A DNA stretch of 64,000 nucleotides from Hetaerina americana (Eukaryota > Arthropoda > Insecta > Odonata > Calopterygidae), in the NCBI GenBank assembly GCA_022747635.1, contig JAKTNV010000003.1, forward strand, positions 97,736,454 through 97,800,453. Reading direction: 5' to 3'. A program made the translations under genes and the position numbers. The notes below the pieces were generated by a model. It searched no databases. It worked only from the letters and a program-made list of their open reading frames with translations, and was not told where the DNA came from. Shown in pieces: positions 51,172-62,550 of this stretch. Numbering within the stretch: the stretch's first letter is position 1; the number at the start of each line of letters is the position of its first letter.

Positions 51172-51212
51172 TATGTTTAATATATTAATACATATATCAT
51201 GTATATTATATA

Positions 51213-51245
51213 CGAGGGTCATCCGGAAAGTAGTACCCGTTCGTG
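51213..51245 (+). repeat. Left terminal inverted repeat of the mariner element
   Basis: 33 bp, exact reverse complement of 51933-51965, preceded by the TA target duplication. It is the expected transposase binding site. Confidence 0.96.
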
Positions 51246-51373
51246 CCGGATGAAGTGCTGACGACGCGAGTAGCCGCTGGACGAGGTCAGATAGCTTCAG
51301 TGGCTTGTCTGCCTTCTCTGAGCCAAGTTGCGTGACGCTAGCATTGCCTGTGTTGTTTCTGTGATTGTTTACA

Positions 51374-51772
51374 ATGTTTAAAAAAATTGAGAACGCCGCC
51401 AGTTGTGAAGTGAGGGCAGTGATTAAATTCCTCAATGCAAGAAACGTTCGCCCATGTGATATTCATCGCCAATTAAAGGAGGTGTATGGAGACAATGTAA
51501 TGGACGAGTCGTCTGTTCGGCGGTGGTGTCGCAACTTCAACATGGGGAGGGGGAACACACACGACGATGAGCGTTCGGGGAGACCGTCTGTCATTACAGA
51601 CCAACTGGTGAGCTCAGTTGACGAATTCGTGAGGAACGATCGGCGCGTCACAATTGATGACATCTGTGAGCATTTTCCCAATGTTTCTCGAACAATTGTT
51701 CATGAAATTGTTAAACACCATCTGCATTATGCAAAAATTTGTGCAAGATGCGTCCCTCGCGAATCTCAATGA
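51374..51772 (+). pseudogene. Mariner transposase, N-terminal DNA-binding part
   Basis: The ATG at 51374 opens a 132-residue frame matching the N-terminal half of mariner transposases. A first helix-turn-helix (about residues 10-50, of the HTH_48 type) contains the characteristic DESSVRRWCRNF segment. A linker with HDDERSGRPS follows, the equivalent of the GRPR-like motif between the two DNA-binding helices. A second helix-turn-helix (about 75-115) precedes the ICARCVPRE motif, which normally leads into the catalytic domain and where most relatives have Trp in place of the second Cys. The frame then stops at 51770-51772. The catalytic DD(D/E) triad is entirely absent. If expressed, the product could bind the terminal repeats without cutting, and so might act as a repressor; that is inference. 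Confidence 0.93.
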
Positions 51773-51866
51773 GCTGGCGGCGAAGGACTATGCAGCAGGA
51801 ATACAGAAACTTGTCACACGTTATGACAAATGCCTTAATTTGCTTGGAGATTATGTTGAGAAGTAG
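51771..51866 (+). pseudogene. Mariner transposase, C-terminal tail fragment (out of frame)
   Basis: In a different frame from the N-terminal fragment, 31 codons encode a tail ending KCLNLLGDYVEK before a TAG at 51864-51866. The GI-KLV-R-KCLN-GDYVEK pattern is the conserved C-terminus of mariner transposases. Its direct abutment to the N-terminal half shows that about 180-200 codons, including the catalytic domain, were removed by one internal deletion with its junction at about 51750-51772, which also shifted the frame. Confidence 0.9.
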
Positions 51867-51932
51867 TTTAAAGTATCCTCTTTCAAATAAAATTTTTTAT
51901 GTTTGTTAATATTTACTTTTGTGTCTTTATTT

Positions 51933-51965
51933 CACGAACGGGTACTACTTTCCGGATGACCCTCG
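51933..51965 (-). repeat. Right terminal inverted repeat of the mariner element
   Basis: 33 bp, exact reverse complement of 51213-51245, followed by the TA duplication at 51966-51967. Confidence 0.96.
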
Positions 51966-51967
51966 TA

Positions 51968-52320
51968 TATTTATAATGCTATTTCAATTCAGTCATTACT
52001 ATAAAGGTAGACGCTCACAAATACGTTGATAAAAACAGTCCCAAGAGTCGACACTAAAGTTGATACAAAATTTTATATCACACCTTACCTGGATTTGATA
52101 CAACATAGTTCAAAACTTGTCTGGCAACTTAATTTTTGTAAAGAACCACATGTCATCCAAAAAGCGACGCCAATATATTCATGGAGTGGGAACAAGTCCG
52201 CAAAGACGTGAGTCAAAATGACATAATGCTTCCGCTTTGACTCATCTGCACTACCTCACATAATACCTAACTACAATGATGTGCGGACGGCAAGGTGTGA
52301 GCTTTTGACTGAGACTCCGT
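51968..52320. other. AT-rich spacer
   Basis: No recognised features between the transposon and the next GC-rich island. Confidence 0.55.
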
Positions 52321-54070
52321 GTAGGCATGAAGAGGGGTGGGAGATGGCTAGAGACGAATGGAGGGGCGGGAGGGAAGGGCAAGAGGAAGGAATAGCTTTG
52401 GGTGGGGTATGACGGAGAAGAGCAGAAATGCGGAGACGTCGGGGGAAGAGGGGGTGAGGAGGAGGACTCGAGAGTAGGGTGGGTGAGGGGTCATGGGGGT
52501 GCCGGGTGCGGCTGCTGTGCCAGGGACTTCAGACATTTTATGATGCGACGCGGGGGGCGCTGAGGGGAGAGATGGAGACCGAGGAATGCATACGTTTGGG
52601 GAGGGCTGTGAGTGTGAATGTGTATGTGAGAACATTTGACGCGATGCAGAGGAAACACGGTGGCGCTTGAGGGGAGCAGTGAGACGGTGTGCAGGCAGCC
52701 TCAGAGCCACGCAGGGAGTGGGGGACCCGTGCGGTTGGCATATGGCCTGCAGAACCGTTGCGGGGTGCACGAGTTGGTATCGGGATAAAAGATGGCAGCG
52801 GCATTTGGAATATTTTTCCTTTTAATCCTTCTGAAAGAGGTGGCAGGGATAAAGTAATGGCCTGTGGATTTGGGGAAGGGAACAGCAAAGGGGGGGGAAG
52901 AGGTACGCGGAGGGTTACGCGAGCACGAGGGATGTGCTTTTTACAGACCCATCCTGGCGTGAATAAAATACACTAGGCGAAGATTTCACACTTGGAGGGA
53001 GACACCCGTCCACGTTCCGGGCGGCTCGGAAAGCGTCTCTTAATAACGACGCGAAAAAGTGGGCGGAGACAGCAGGGCAGTGCAGAAATGGGCAGGAGAT
53101 GAGAAGTGGTGGCCGGTGGGGGATACAGGGGCCGGGAGGCAGGAGAAAGATAAGATTAAAGACGGCATAAGAACACGGCACAAAACGGCACTTCAAAGTA
53201 GGTTTGGGGCTCTACGACACTGACTAGGGGAAGGATCGACGGAATATGCACGCGGCATCCACTAAATTTCTTTCTATACCCGAAGGCGGCGAAAACTGTG
53301 AGTCATTCCGTCTTGAAAAAATAGTCGACCTGGAATTTTGCGCAAAAATGCACATAGGAAGAGGAATTCTCCTCCACCACCCACCTACTCCCTCAGTAAA
53401 GAGCTCCAGGTAATATTGTATGTATCTCGCAGGGATCTCCACATCAGAAAACTCACCGTACCCTGACATTAAAATCGGGTATTGAAAATTTTAAATGAGC
53501 ATTTTGAAATGACCCACCATAAAGTTTATCCTTCATTGGCCGTTTTTCGAAAAAAAATGGGGTTCGCGAAAAAGGCTCATGACTCATTAGGGTTGCGAAG
53601 GGGTGGGTGGAGGAAGGAATGCATTTGTGGGCGCATAGTCACCGCCGCAATACGCTCAATGCAGGGAGCGTGACCGATGGAGATCACGGCCGCGATAGGG
53701 CGTGAACGGTGAGCACGGGAAGGCGATGCGTGTATGACCACGTGCGTCGAGGGGACGTGACCCCCGTGACGACAGGGGCCACAACCCGCCCGTCTCCCGG
53801 CCCCTCTTCGACCCAGCCCCCCTTCTCCCTCGCCGCCGGTCCCAACCGCATGGTGCAGGCCGTGATGGACCTCTTCCATTCATCGAGTCCTCCTTCCACC
53901 CCTCCCTTCCTCCCTGATGAGCACCTCCACCCGCGCTGTGGTGCGGCAGCTGGCGATAATCTTTCAGTCACGTGACACCGCACCCACACGTAGGCACAAA
54001 ATATGTTCTAGCACGCGGTCTGAAAGGAATCTCCCGGGGGGCGGTCGGCAATTTCTGTCGCCCTGCAAGC
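52321..54070. other. Large GC-rich island, purine-biased in its first part
   Basis: From 52330 to 52680 and 52990 to 53160 the plus strand is rich in GGGA, GAGG and GTGGG runs. From 53760 to 53950 it is C-rich. Many overlapping frames of 80-140 codons exist on both strands and none has a recognised domain. Interruptions of AT-rich DNA occur around 53250-53570. Confidence 0.45.
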
Positions 54071-56030
54071 ATTGCTGTTCATCGGTAGTAAATCAGGTCG
54101 CGTAAGACGTTGACAAAAGACTAGATGTTATTATTCGAAACATTCGCTACAATTTAATTAAACCCGTTTTTGAACATTTTCGATACATCTAATTGCAACT
54201 CTACATGAGAGTATTGATTTCAAAATTAATGTGTAAACATACGAGATGTTAATAGGTACATATGATATCCGTTTCCAATAAGTATAGTGTAGTTGAATAG
54301 TGTACAATTTTCGGCTATCAATAGGATAAAAATTCATTTATCCTGTTATAACTGTTGCATTAGCATCGCACACTACAGACGATGTATAAAAGCATCGCCA
54401 ACGTTCCAATCAGTACATGGGGTGAAGGGCTCCGGACAAGTACAGACGTTGGCAGTCGAGAGTGAATGAGGATCAAAGTCCCCGATCTTGCACAAGCGCA
54501 GGATTAATTGCGATTGCCCCTTGACTCGAGCTCCCATTGGCATTCGCCATGATTTCCATGACTTAAGAGACATACTCTTCACTCTCAAGCGCCAGTGTCA
54601 ATTTTGAATGTCCGTATTCTGAAGCAGTTTCAATTAATTCACATCTTTGAGACAGATCTAGCCTTATTCTTAAAATGTGACAAATACCAAATGGTTTTTC
54701 TCAAAGATATGGGTCAAAGACACATTCAAAGTTTTACACACGTTACTACTATGATGAGCTTGACCGAATAATTTATGAGTTAAATAAATATATCGATTGC
54801 TTGAGCTAAGAAGAGAATACTTTTTATCAATAATCTACCATGCTAAATTTTGTTGTAAATATACGTTTTCACTTCATATTATTGTACACCTAAGTTAACA
54901 CTAACGTTTCACAAAATATTTTAAACTCCATTTTATGAACAAACTACTTTTGTCATTCTTTAGATTTGCATTAATTCTACCTCCGCTTATTTAACTGAAA
55001 TTACCTACCCTCTCCTTCATATTGCTTCCCCAGCATCCTCTACTTTTTAACCGTTAGCATCATCATGTTGCCCCTTATAATGTATTGCATTTACTCGTCC
55101 TGCCTTCTTCAAATTTATTCTAAGAGCTATTTTACTTACCTAGCCATGACTAAAACTTCATTAATTTTCTTTTTAACCATTTCTTTTTTCCATTCTTCCC
55201 CATGCTCACATATAAAGATAATCCAGCTGACGATTCTTTTCTTTGACTACCTTCTTCGAAACATGTGGCTACTTATAAAAAATCATCATCAGATCTTTGC
55301 AAAGAGGAAAGAGAGTTTCGGAGATGAATAAGTTGCAAAAAGATTGATAAAATTTGTCTTGAAAAAACCAGTACATAGGTTTAGGTTTATGTGAGTTGGG
55401 TGATCAGTACCATTAATCAATCTTTCAGCTAATACATAGAGTCAGTTAATAGCCTAAAACTAAATGAATAGCATCAACGTTAACATTTTTGTAATTCTCA
55501 GAGTCCAGTAAATTCCACGCGAGAGGCTGCTGAATCAAAAACTTTTTTGAGTGATGAGTAACGAATAAACTTTACAGCAAAGATAATAATTACTTAGAAA
55601 AATTGAATTTTTCTATGAAATGTTATGGTTGAAGATAATTTTTTTAAATTTATTATTAATTCGATGAAATGTTTTCCAATGAAACGGGAAATAATGATTC
55701 AATAATGTTTACATTTCCAAATTTGGCAAATAGTTACATCGGTGTTTCCGAAAGGTCTTTACTTGCCAGATTTAATGTAACATCCTACGTTGACTAACCA
55801 AAAATATGGTGGTAGAAAACATAAGATTCACCGAGTCTCTCTTCTAGTTATTAACGATGCAGTATCCATAATGAAGGATGTATTTACGAGATGCCGAGTA
55901 TCCAGTGGGGAAGTGGTCTCACCAAGGGAAAATTGGGAGCAACAAACAGGATAATCACAAAAATGTTTCCCTAAGTGTTCTCCCAATCGTACGGCCCAGT
56001 GTACGCATTCAGCCAAAACCGATCTAAGAA
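54071..56030. other. AT-rich desert
   Basis: AT-rich DNA with frames no longer than 88 codons. The longest, at 55065-55331, is hydrophobic and typical of random AT-rich translation. No repeats were found. Confidence 0.6.
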
Positions 56031-56400
56031 GAAGAAATGGAGAGGAAGGTGGGGTGGGGTCTCGGTAGAGGGGATTGCATACGCCCTCGTCATCTTCCAG
56101 GTGCTTATCGCGCGGCGGATGGCATCGTAAAGTACGGTCACTTACCCCAACGACTGAGGCGGCAGCAAAGCGCCCCGCCCCGCGGAATACACTCACACCC
56201 AAACACGTGGCACTCTACGGAGGAGCCGTGAGAGCGCGCCTCCGGCCCATCCGTCTCCGCCCATTCCGAGTGACTCGAAAATATATAACTCACCGTGGGG
56301 AGACCTCCTTGCGGCCCGCAGCCAAGAGCCCATCCGCTCGAGAGGTGGGGGCATATGAGCCGCTCAAACGGAAGAGTGAAGATTCATTTGGACCTTACCT
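56031..56400. other. Short CpG-containing island
   Basis: A GC-rich block with several CpGs but little purine skew (56060-56380). Frames of 109 and 124 codons lie on opposite strands and neither is recognised. It could be regulatory. Confidence 0.35.
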
Positions 56401-57840
56401 GTGAAAGAGTAAAAGGGAAACATGAACGTCAGATACACATTTTTGGCTATTGTCTGCATATGTAAAGTGCTCAGCCTATAGAAATACCAACAGTAATATG
56501 TCACAATTTTAGACATAACCTTGAAAAAAAACCTTCCGGGGAACAATATAATGGTTACAAAATTGCTCTTCTCCATGGTTACAACTTTTTGGGCCATCCG
56601 AGCCCAAAGAGGAAATATAATTCTTATCTTATTGTAAAATATCAAAGACCGACCTACTATGTATCAAACAAATTTGTATACGAATACCTACCTGCATGCA
56701 TGAACCTACGATGATGATTGACGTGTCTTAATTTATTACTAACTTAGTATCAGCTTTCTACTTTGAAAAGTATCATCAAAAATATTGACCTAGTTAGAGG
56801 TAATTAAAGAAAAACTTATCAAAAAGTAATGACAAATTCAAACATTAAAAGAATTGTAAAGCTATCAGTTCATCAAATAGTTATTGCTCTAAATAAATAT
56901 ATGATGAATGTCGGGGATGAATAAATATCTATACCCGATAAATTTACCAACAGGAAGTCCCCGTCACTTGACTGAGATGAAAATAAACCCTCTCACAATT
57001 CCTTGATTGACAAAAAGTGGATTACACAAAAAACGCACGTCACTTCCAGGTGTTGCATTTAATGAATGAAAATAAAACGTAAAAGCTGTAAGAATCTTAT
57101 GAAATGAGATTCGTGTAGGAAAATTGTATTCTCCTGAACTCAAATACGGTTAGGAGAAGCGTGAAGCTAATTATGCTCTTACAGGAAACAGCCTCTACGG
57201 TACACACGAAATATTAGCACAACAGTCCCTTACCTCGGACGAAATCAGTAAAACTGAATGTATTTCTAGTTTTATAACTGCAAACAAATTCCTTAATTTA
57301 TGTGTATTCACACCAGCGGTGATCAATAGTAATATGTAGTAAGCCACCCACAGAAGAAAAACTGAAATTTAGAATATTTTTTTACTTTAATCTAAATTAC
57401 TTTACCTTCACAGTAAAATGTGACAGACGCAGATGCAGAGACACGACGTATATGTGTGTGTACCTATTAAATTGACGTATCGTCACATATTTTACAATAT
57501 GGTATTTCATGATAGCAAAGCCGTATAAAAAATGCATGCTATAAAAGTGCATAGACTATTAGCCAATTAGGATTGTAAAACTCATTTCTATTATGAACCT
57601 GATTAAATTTAACGAACAAAGGAGACAAAAGTCAATTAGCGCAAGTAAGATAGCCGTATTTCCTTAACGTCAAAAATTTTCCCAAACCCGCATATATATA
57701 TGTTTCATTTCCAGAGCATTCATTTTGACGGCGCTGAGCAATCGATAAATATTCGTGGAAAGGCAGTGACTCCTCGTTATTAAGACGTAAAAGCTCGCCA
57801 TACTCATTAAAAACCCATTCAAACCGCCTCATTCATTATT
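56401..57840. other. AT-rich desert
   Basis: AT-rich DNA, no credible frame above 93 codons, no repeat beyond a short AT dinucleotide run near 57692-57701. Confidence 0.6.
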
Positions 57841-58900
57841 CATTCACCAGTATCACTCGGTGAAAATCTCGGCACTATAAAAACATTTTATCTAGGGGGG
57901 GAGGCCGGCGGGGAGAGGAAATGCGGAGGAGAAACAAAACAAACGCGCGAAACAAGACGTCAAACTCGTAAAAAATCCATAAAAGTCATCTTAAAATAAC
58001 AAGACGCGCTATAAAATGTCTCTTAAAGGAAGTGACTGCGGTGCAGGGGGAATGTGGCAGGGAGGAGCGGTGGCGGGAGTTCTTAAAGGGGGCCGGGGGG
58101 GGGGAGAGAAGGATAGGGCGGGGTGAGCGTGGGACAACCTCGACCATTGCATCAAAGTTTATGTCCCACAGCGGACTTCATACGCGTGGCGGAATAAGGC
58201 GATCGGGAAAGGGAGGGTGGGGGGGGGGGGAATTGTGCCCATGTGAGTGAGTTCTCAAGCGTGTGGTTGAGTGTGTCCGGAGCGTGTGCGTCGGGAATGT
58301 TGGGCGCGAGTAGCCCGAGCGGAGGAGAACGAGGGAGAGGAAGGAGCGGGTAGGGAGAGGGTGGTGGGGGCTGGGCGAGGGGGGTAGGGAGGATAACGGC
58401 AGGACTTTTACGAGCGCCGTAAGTGGCGAGGAGATGGGGACATAAAATTACCGAAGGCACGCGCACCACGCCACCGCATGGCGCGTCACGGGACATCCGT
58501 GGAGACATCGGTGGGACGAGGAGGTAAAGGAAAAGGAACGCGGAGAGAAACGCAGAAAGGGTGAGAGGGAGAGGAAGGGAGAGGTCTTGAACTGGATGGA
58601 AAGGAAGAAATAAGTGAGAAGAGATAGGGGGAGGGATAATGCCAAGTCACTGAGAGACTCGTCAAATAGGATGTCTTCGGAGGAACCCGAGTTCGAAAGA
58701 TAATAGTAGAGGGATCGGGAAGTGAGGAAAAGGGATTGAAAGGGGCGGGGATTTTCATTGGTAGTGTGTAAGAAGTGGGGTTGCGAGAGGAAATGAAAGG
58801 AATACTGAAACCTTAAGGTGTGGAGTGGCTCGTAAGCCGGCCACCAAGTGTGCTAACGCACATAAAAGAACGCACGCATACAAATGAAATGGTTTGTAAG
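57841..58900. other. G-rich island with long guanine runs
   Basis: The plus strand is strongly G/purine-rich from 58040 to 58760. Two long guanine homopolymers (58095-58104 and 58219-58230) and many GGG triplets make G-quadruplex formation likely. The frames here (72-118 codons) are low-complexity. The AT-richer left edge, 57860-58020, carries several Hox-type AT motifs noted in the findings. Confidence 0.5.
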
Positions 58901-58910
58901 TTAGTTGGGT

Positions 58911-59075
58911 TGCCAAGATGGCAGGGGTTGGGTGGCGGAAGGTGTGAAGGCGAGTGAATGGGCTATTAGGTCGCCACTATACTGCCACAAAAAACAACGA
59001 TCGACGTGAGGACAGTGAATATGGGACAGTGCGCGTTTTTCTTATTTCTAATATGGCTGCGCGTCGGGCGTAAGT
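58911..59075 (+). promoter_or_regulatory. Candidate first exon with two YY1/Pho-like motifs and a donor
   Basis: AAGATGGC at 58915-58922 and AATATGGC at 59050-59057 both fit the YY1/Pho consensus in the same orientation and both contain an ATG. The frames they open are very short, nine and six codons. A donor-like GGC followed by GTAAGT has its cut at 59069/59070, at the point where the DNA turns AT-rich. It lies just downstream of a G-rich island, so a transcription start with a non-coding or nearly non-coding first exon is plausible. No acceptor was identified. Confidence 0.22.
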
Positions 59076-61430
59076 TGCCACTTGTAAAGAAGATTCTTTG
59101 GAGAAATTGTAGTCTTTCATGGCTACCTGCACACATTGCTTCAGGGACGATATTATCCGGCAAAAGGAGGGATTTCAGATTTTATTAGAAGTTGCAAATT
59201 TAATGAGCAATACTTTAAAGTATTTTGCTAGAGTTTATACAGAGGATCCTACGAACATTTAAAAATAAATAATCTATTGAACAATTGTTCCAATTTCATA
59301 TGTTGCGTTGATGATATAGCTAATAAGCCACTAGAGAAATATAGACTGCATTAAAACTTTGTCATTATTTAATGCTCAGAGATTTTGAAAATATGTACAC
59401 TGATGCTTGTCAAATTCTGAGATTTTAAAAATGTGACCGCAAAAATAGTTTTTTATAGTTGCATAAATGGAATAAAAAATAAAGTGGATAAAAAGTAATT
59501 CTATTGAACGTGAGAACTAGCCAAAGGATATTTTTTTTTCAAATTTTAAATTAGAACTCAGCTGTAGAGATATTTTTTCGTGAAAATATGAGTTTATTGC
59601 TTTCTCTTTTCCAGTGACACTCCAGTCGAATATTATATACGCACGGCTGATCTATCATGAACATGTTTTTCTGGCTTTATTTAGGCCATTGTTTTCTAGA
59701 GTGAATCTGCAAATCCAGTAAATTTGTTTTTTGTGGACCAAAAATCGTGCTCGTCTCACAAATTTCTCGATAATTATTCTAAAGTAATTTGCAGAGGAAG
59801 AGTTGACAAATCTCGCGCTAATGGAAAGAGCTATAAAAGCTTTGACCAGTATTTAATTTACTGTTCGAACACGCGACGGACCTTTCATCCTAACCAAGTG
59901 AAAAGCAGAGAAAAGAAAAACAAGACCAATCCTCATTGCTGTGTTCGGATGGCGCTTGCTAAAGATGAGTTTTGCTGGAGAAGAGGGTTTGGATGTTTGT
60001 TGAAAAATCATTCCCACAGACCAAACAGATCCTGCATGTCCTCTGCGCAAGCTCACTTAAAATAGTCCTTGAGTCATGGCGATCGAAAATGATAGCTTTA
60101 AAAAACCATTTTCTCCATACCTAGATGGAGTAGAAATAAAGTGCCTCCAGTCACGAACTAAAACCATATTGGGACGTGAAGCATAACACAGACTAACGAA
60201 AAACCTATATCCAATGAACTAGGTTGGCATTAAAAAATAGAAAAATGTGCGTGAAAATACAGAGGGAAGAAAGTAAACCGTAACTTATTGTTGATTACCG
60301 AATGAGAAGGTAAGAAGACATATCAATCTATTGCGATATTGAATATCGATTTCACGATAAAAAGAGAAAATATAAAAAATTAAAAATTGAACTAATTTCA
60401 TCGAATTATAGACTCTTTAAAATAAACCAGATGGATCAAAAAACGTAGGAATTGATTACTCGTGTAAAATTGTGTATGTTTAGAAAAAGACACTCTCATT
60501 ATATTCATTTCCTCAATATAATTATCTCTTTCAAAAGAATCTTAATCAAAATTTCGTTATAAGAAAATATTTTCACTCTTTACCGAAAAAATGATTGTTC
60601 TTACATATAACTTGTCAAACTTATAACTAACAATTGCGTACCCTTGATCAAATAATGAAAGAGATACTATTTATTGGTTAAGTATGGCTAATTTTAGGAA
60701 AGAATAATTTCAAAAATGAAAAAATTAGTAAGGTTTCTTTAGCTGATATTTTACCCTGCTGCAAAGCCGTAACATTTAACCATGAGGTTCGTTGTAAAAT
60801 GAGCCCAATATAAACCTCTTGCTGAAAGACCCGTGAAATGTACATCTCAGAGTGGAGGGAACAAGCTTTTCCCCGAGAAAACCTTTTAACAGAAATATTT
60901 TTCTCGAAGTTCACTCAACTTGAAGAAATAAATATTATTCAGAGGCGTAACCAGGATTTATACTACGCACCGTAGACTCCAGGAATAGCTTAGTAATTAT
61001 TTTGTTGCTTCATAACTCTGTTGAATGGAAGAAATTAATTTCAAATACAATGTACGTTTTTGACACCGTCAGCTAACCCCAACCTGCGAAAATTTCTTTG
61101 CCCCGGACCAAATTGTTAAATTGTAGAATTGATAGAGATTTGGAGAGAATAACTCCACCGGTGTATGAATTTCACACATTGTTAGATTAGGTACTAAGCA
61201 AGATCTGTCAAAAATAAATGCCCAAAAATGTATGTTGAATATTGAGGAGGCGAGCATTATAGTTTAAATGAGAAATAATAGATCATGATATAAAAACCAG
61301 CCATATTACCGTCGGGAAATTCTCTGGTAGAATTGGAGTGTCCAAAAATATTGTGAATCATAAAAAACATTGGTAAAATATGTTTAGCAACAGAATTTAT
61401 AATTTTCTTTGGATTTAAAAACCACATCAG
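59076..61430. other. AT-rich desert
   Basis: AT-rich DNA. The longest frame, 113 codons at 59724-60065 on the plus strand, is Lys/Ser/Cys-rich with no recognised domain and no good start context. No repeats were found. Confidence 0.55.
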
Positions 61431-62459
61431 TGGATTAAGTTGGCGTTGAACGCAAGCAATTGAGGGAGTAAAGTCATAGAAGATGAGATGGAAAGAGAAA
61501 AACGGTAATATTGGAAGCGGCTTTGCAGTTTGGAATAAAAAAATCGAGAGAGAGAAATGGAGAGAACAGGGGAACCCGTCAGTAATCCAACGACGGAAAA
61601 AATAATTATGGAAAGGGCCCGAATAAACGAACTGAATGGAAAACTGGTTGAGGGGTAGAGCCGTAGAATTGAGTGAGAGAGTGGGTGGGAAGGAGAAGTC
61701 CGAGTTTGGGATGGGAAGGAGGGATTTTTTTTGTGTGAGATGAATAACAAAAGAGTTGTGTGTGTGTGTATGTGAGTTTGTGTGAGAGAGAGAGAGTGAG
61801 AGAAAGCGGGGGAGGGGTTCTCCAAGCCGCAGTCAATCGCCCACCCCACCCACAACCACCTCAATTTCGCAAAACCCCATTCTCCCGGCACCCCCTGCGT
61901 GCTGCTCGCTTGACCACCCGGGGAAGGTAGGGGAATGGGGTGGAGGGGAGAGTGGAGAAAGAGAGGGTTGGAGAGAGAGGGAGAGAGGCGAAAAGAAGTA
62001 CGGGAGGAGAGCGAGAGGATGAGACAAGAGGGGTGGCTTGGCGGGAGGAGATGTCGCGGGGGGAGGGGGGATAGCAAGATGGTGTGGGCATAAAAAGCCC
62101 ACCCTCATGCGCAAGGCGCCCACGCAGTGGGCGCAGGGAGGGGGTGTGGGCTAGGGATGTCGGGGGGCGACGGCGAGATCCCCTCACTCGCCAAACTAAG
62201 CCGCCCCGCCGAGAAAGGTGCTCCCGCAAGCACTGAACACGGTCCCATTGGGCACCCATGACAAATGGACAGGGGATAGATTAGGGCGGCGGTGGGAGGG
62301 CTATGTGGGGGGGCGAAGGTGGAGCAAAATGGTCGGGGAGCGGGGTGCGCGGATCAAGCGATGGGTTCCAGTATGTGCCTCGGCGCCAAATCACGAAAGG
62401 TCCTTTCAAATGTCACGGAGAGAGGGAAAGTGGGGTGGGGTTTGAGTTGCGGGAGGCGG
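61431..62459. other. Purine-rich GC island
   Basis: The plus strand is purine-rich over 61480-61720 and 61915-62080, with a TG/GA microsatellite at about 61757-61803. A pyrimidine-rich interruption lies at 61830-61900. The 216-codon minus-strand frame at 61427-62077 is the longest in the window but is Ser/Pro/Leu/His low-complexity produced by the tracts, so it is rejected as a gene. Confidence 0.5.
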
Positions 62460-62550
62460 AGACGGAGGCATTTCCGGGCAAAGCGACGGCGCTCTCCATT
62501 ACCGTCGCGCCTCGAATTGGCTTTGACGTCGTCAATATGGCGGAGAGCAG
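62460..62550 (+). promoter_or_regulatory. Probable core promoter: ETS, inverted CCAAT, CRE-like and YY1-like sites
   Basis: Within 72 bp four promoter motifs occur in order at the downstream edge of a GC-rich island: ATTTCCGGG at 62470-62478 (ETS-like on the minus strand), ATTGG at 62516-62520 (inverted CCAAT box), TGACGTCGTCA at 62524-62534 (CRE/ATF-like) and AATATGGC at 62534-62541 (minus-strand GCCATATT, Pho/YY1-like). This combination is typical of TATA-less housekeeping promoters, with the YY1 site close to the start of transcription. Transcription to the right is favoured because the YY1 motif orientation gives ATGGCG on the plus strand. It is the best-supported promoter candidate in the window, but it has no experimental or homology support. 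Confidence 0.4.

Larger units (their letters stand above)
51213..51965 (+). mobile_element. Internally deleted mariner-family (Tc1/mariner) DNA transposon
   Basis: The 753-bp element has perfect 33-bp terminal inverted repeats (51213-51245 and 51933-51965) beginning CGAGGGTCATCCGG, and is flanked by the TA duplication expected of this superfamily (51211-51212 and 51966-51967). It carries the remains of one transposase gene, described separately, and an AATAAA polyadenylation signal at 51886-51891. A full-length mariner is about 1.3 kb, so roughly half is missing, chiefly the catalytic domain. The identical termini imply recent mobility, which must have used transposase supplied from elsewhere. 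It sits just beyond a TA-rich microsatellite, a natural target for TA-specific insertion. Confidence 0.96.

Noticed and set aside
59724..60065. 113-codon plus-strand frame with several Cys residues
   Set aside because: No zinc-finger spacing, no family resemblance and weak start context in AT-rich DNA.
61427..62077. 216-codon minus-strand open frame, the longest in the window
   Set aside because: Its translation is Ser/Pro/Leu/His low-complexity made by a purine-rich plus strand and a TG/GA microsatellite; no domain is visible.
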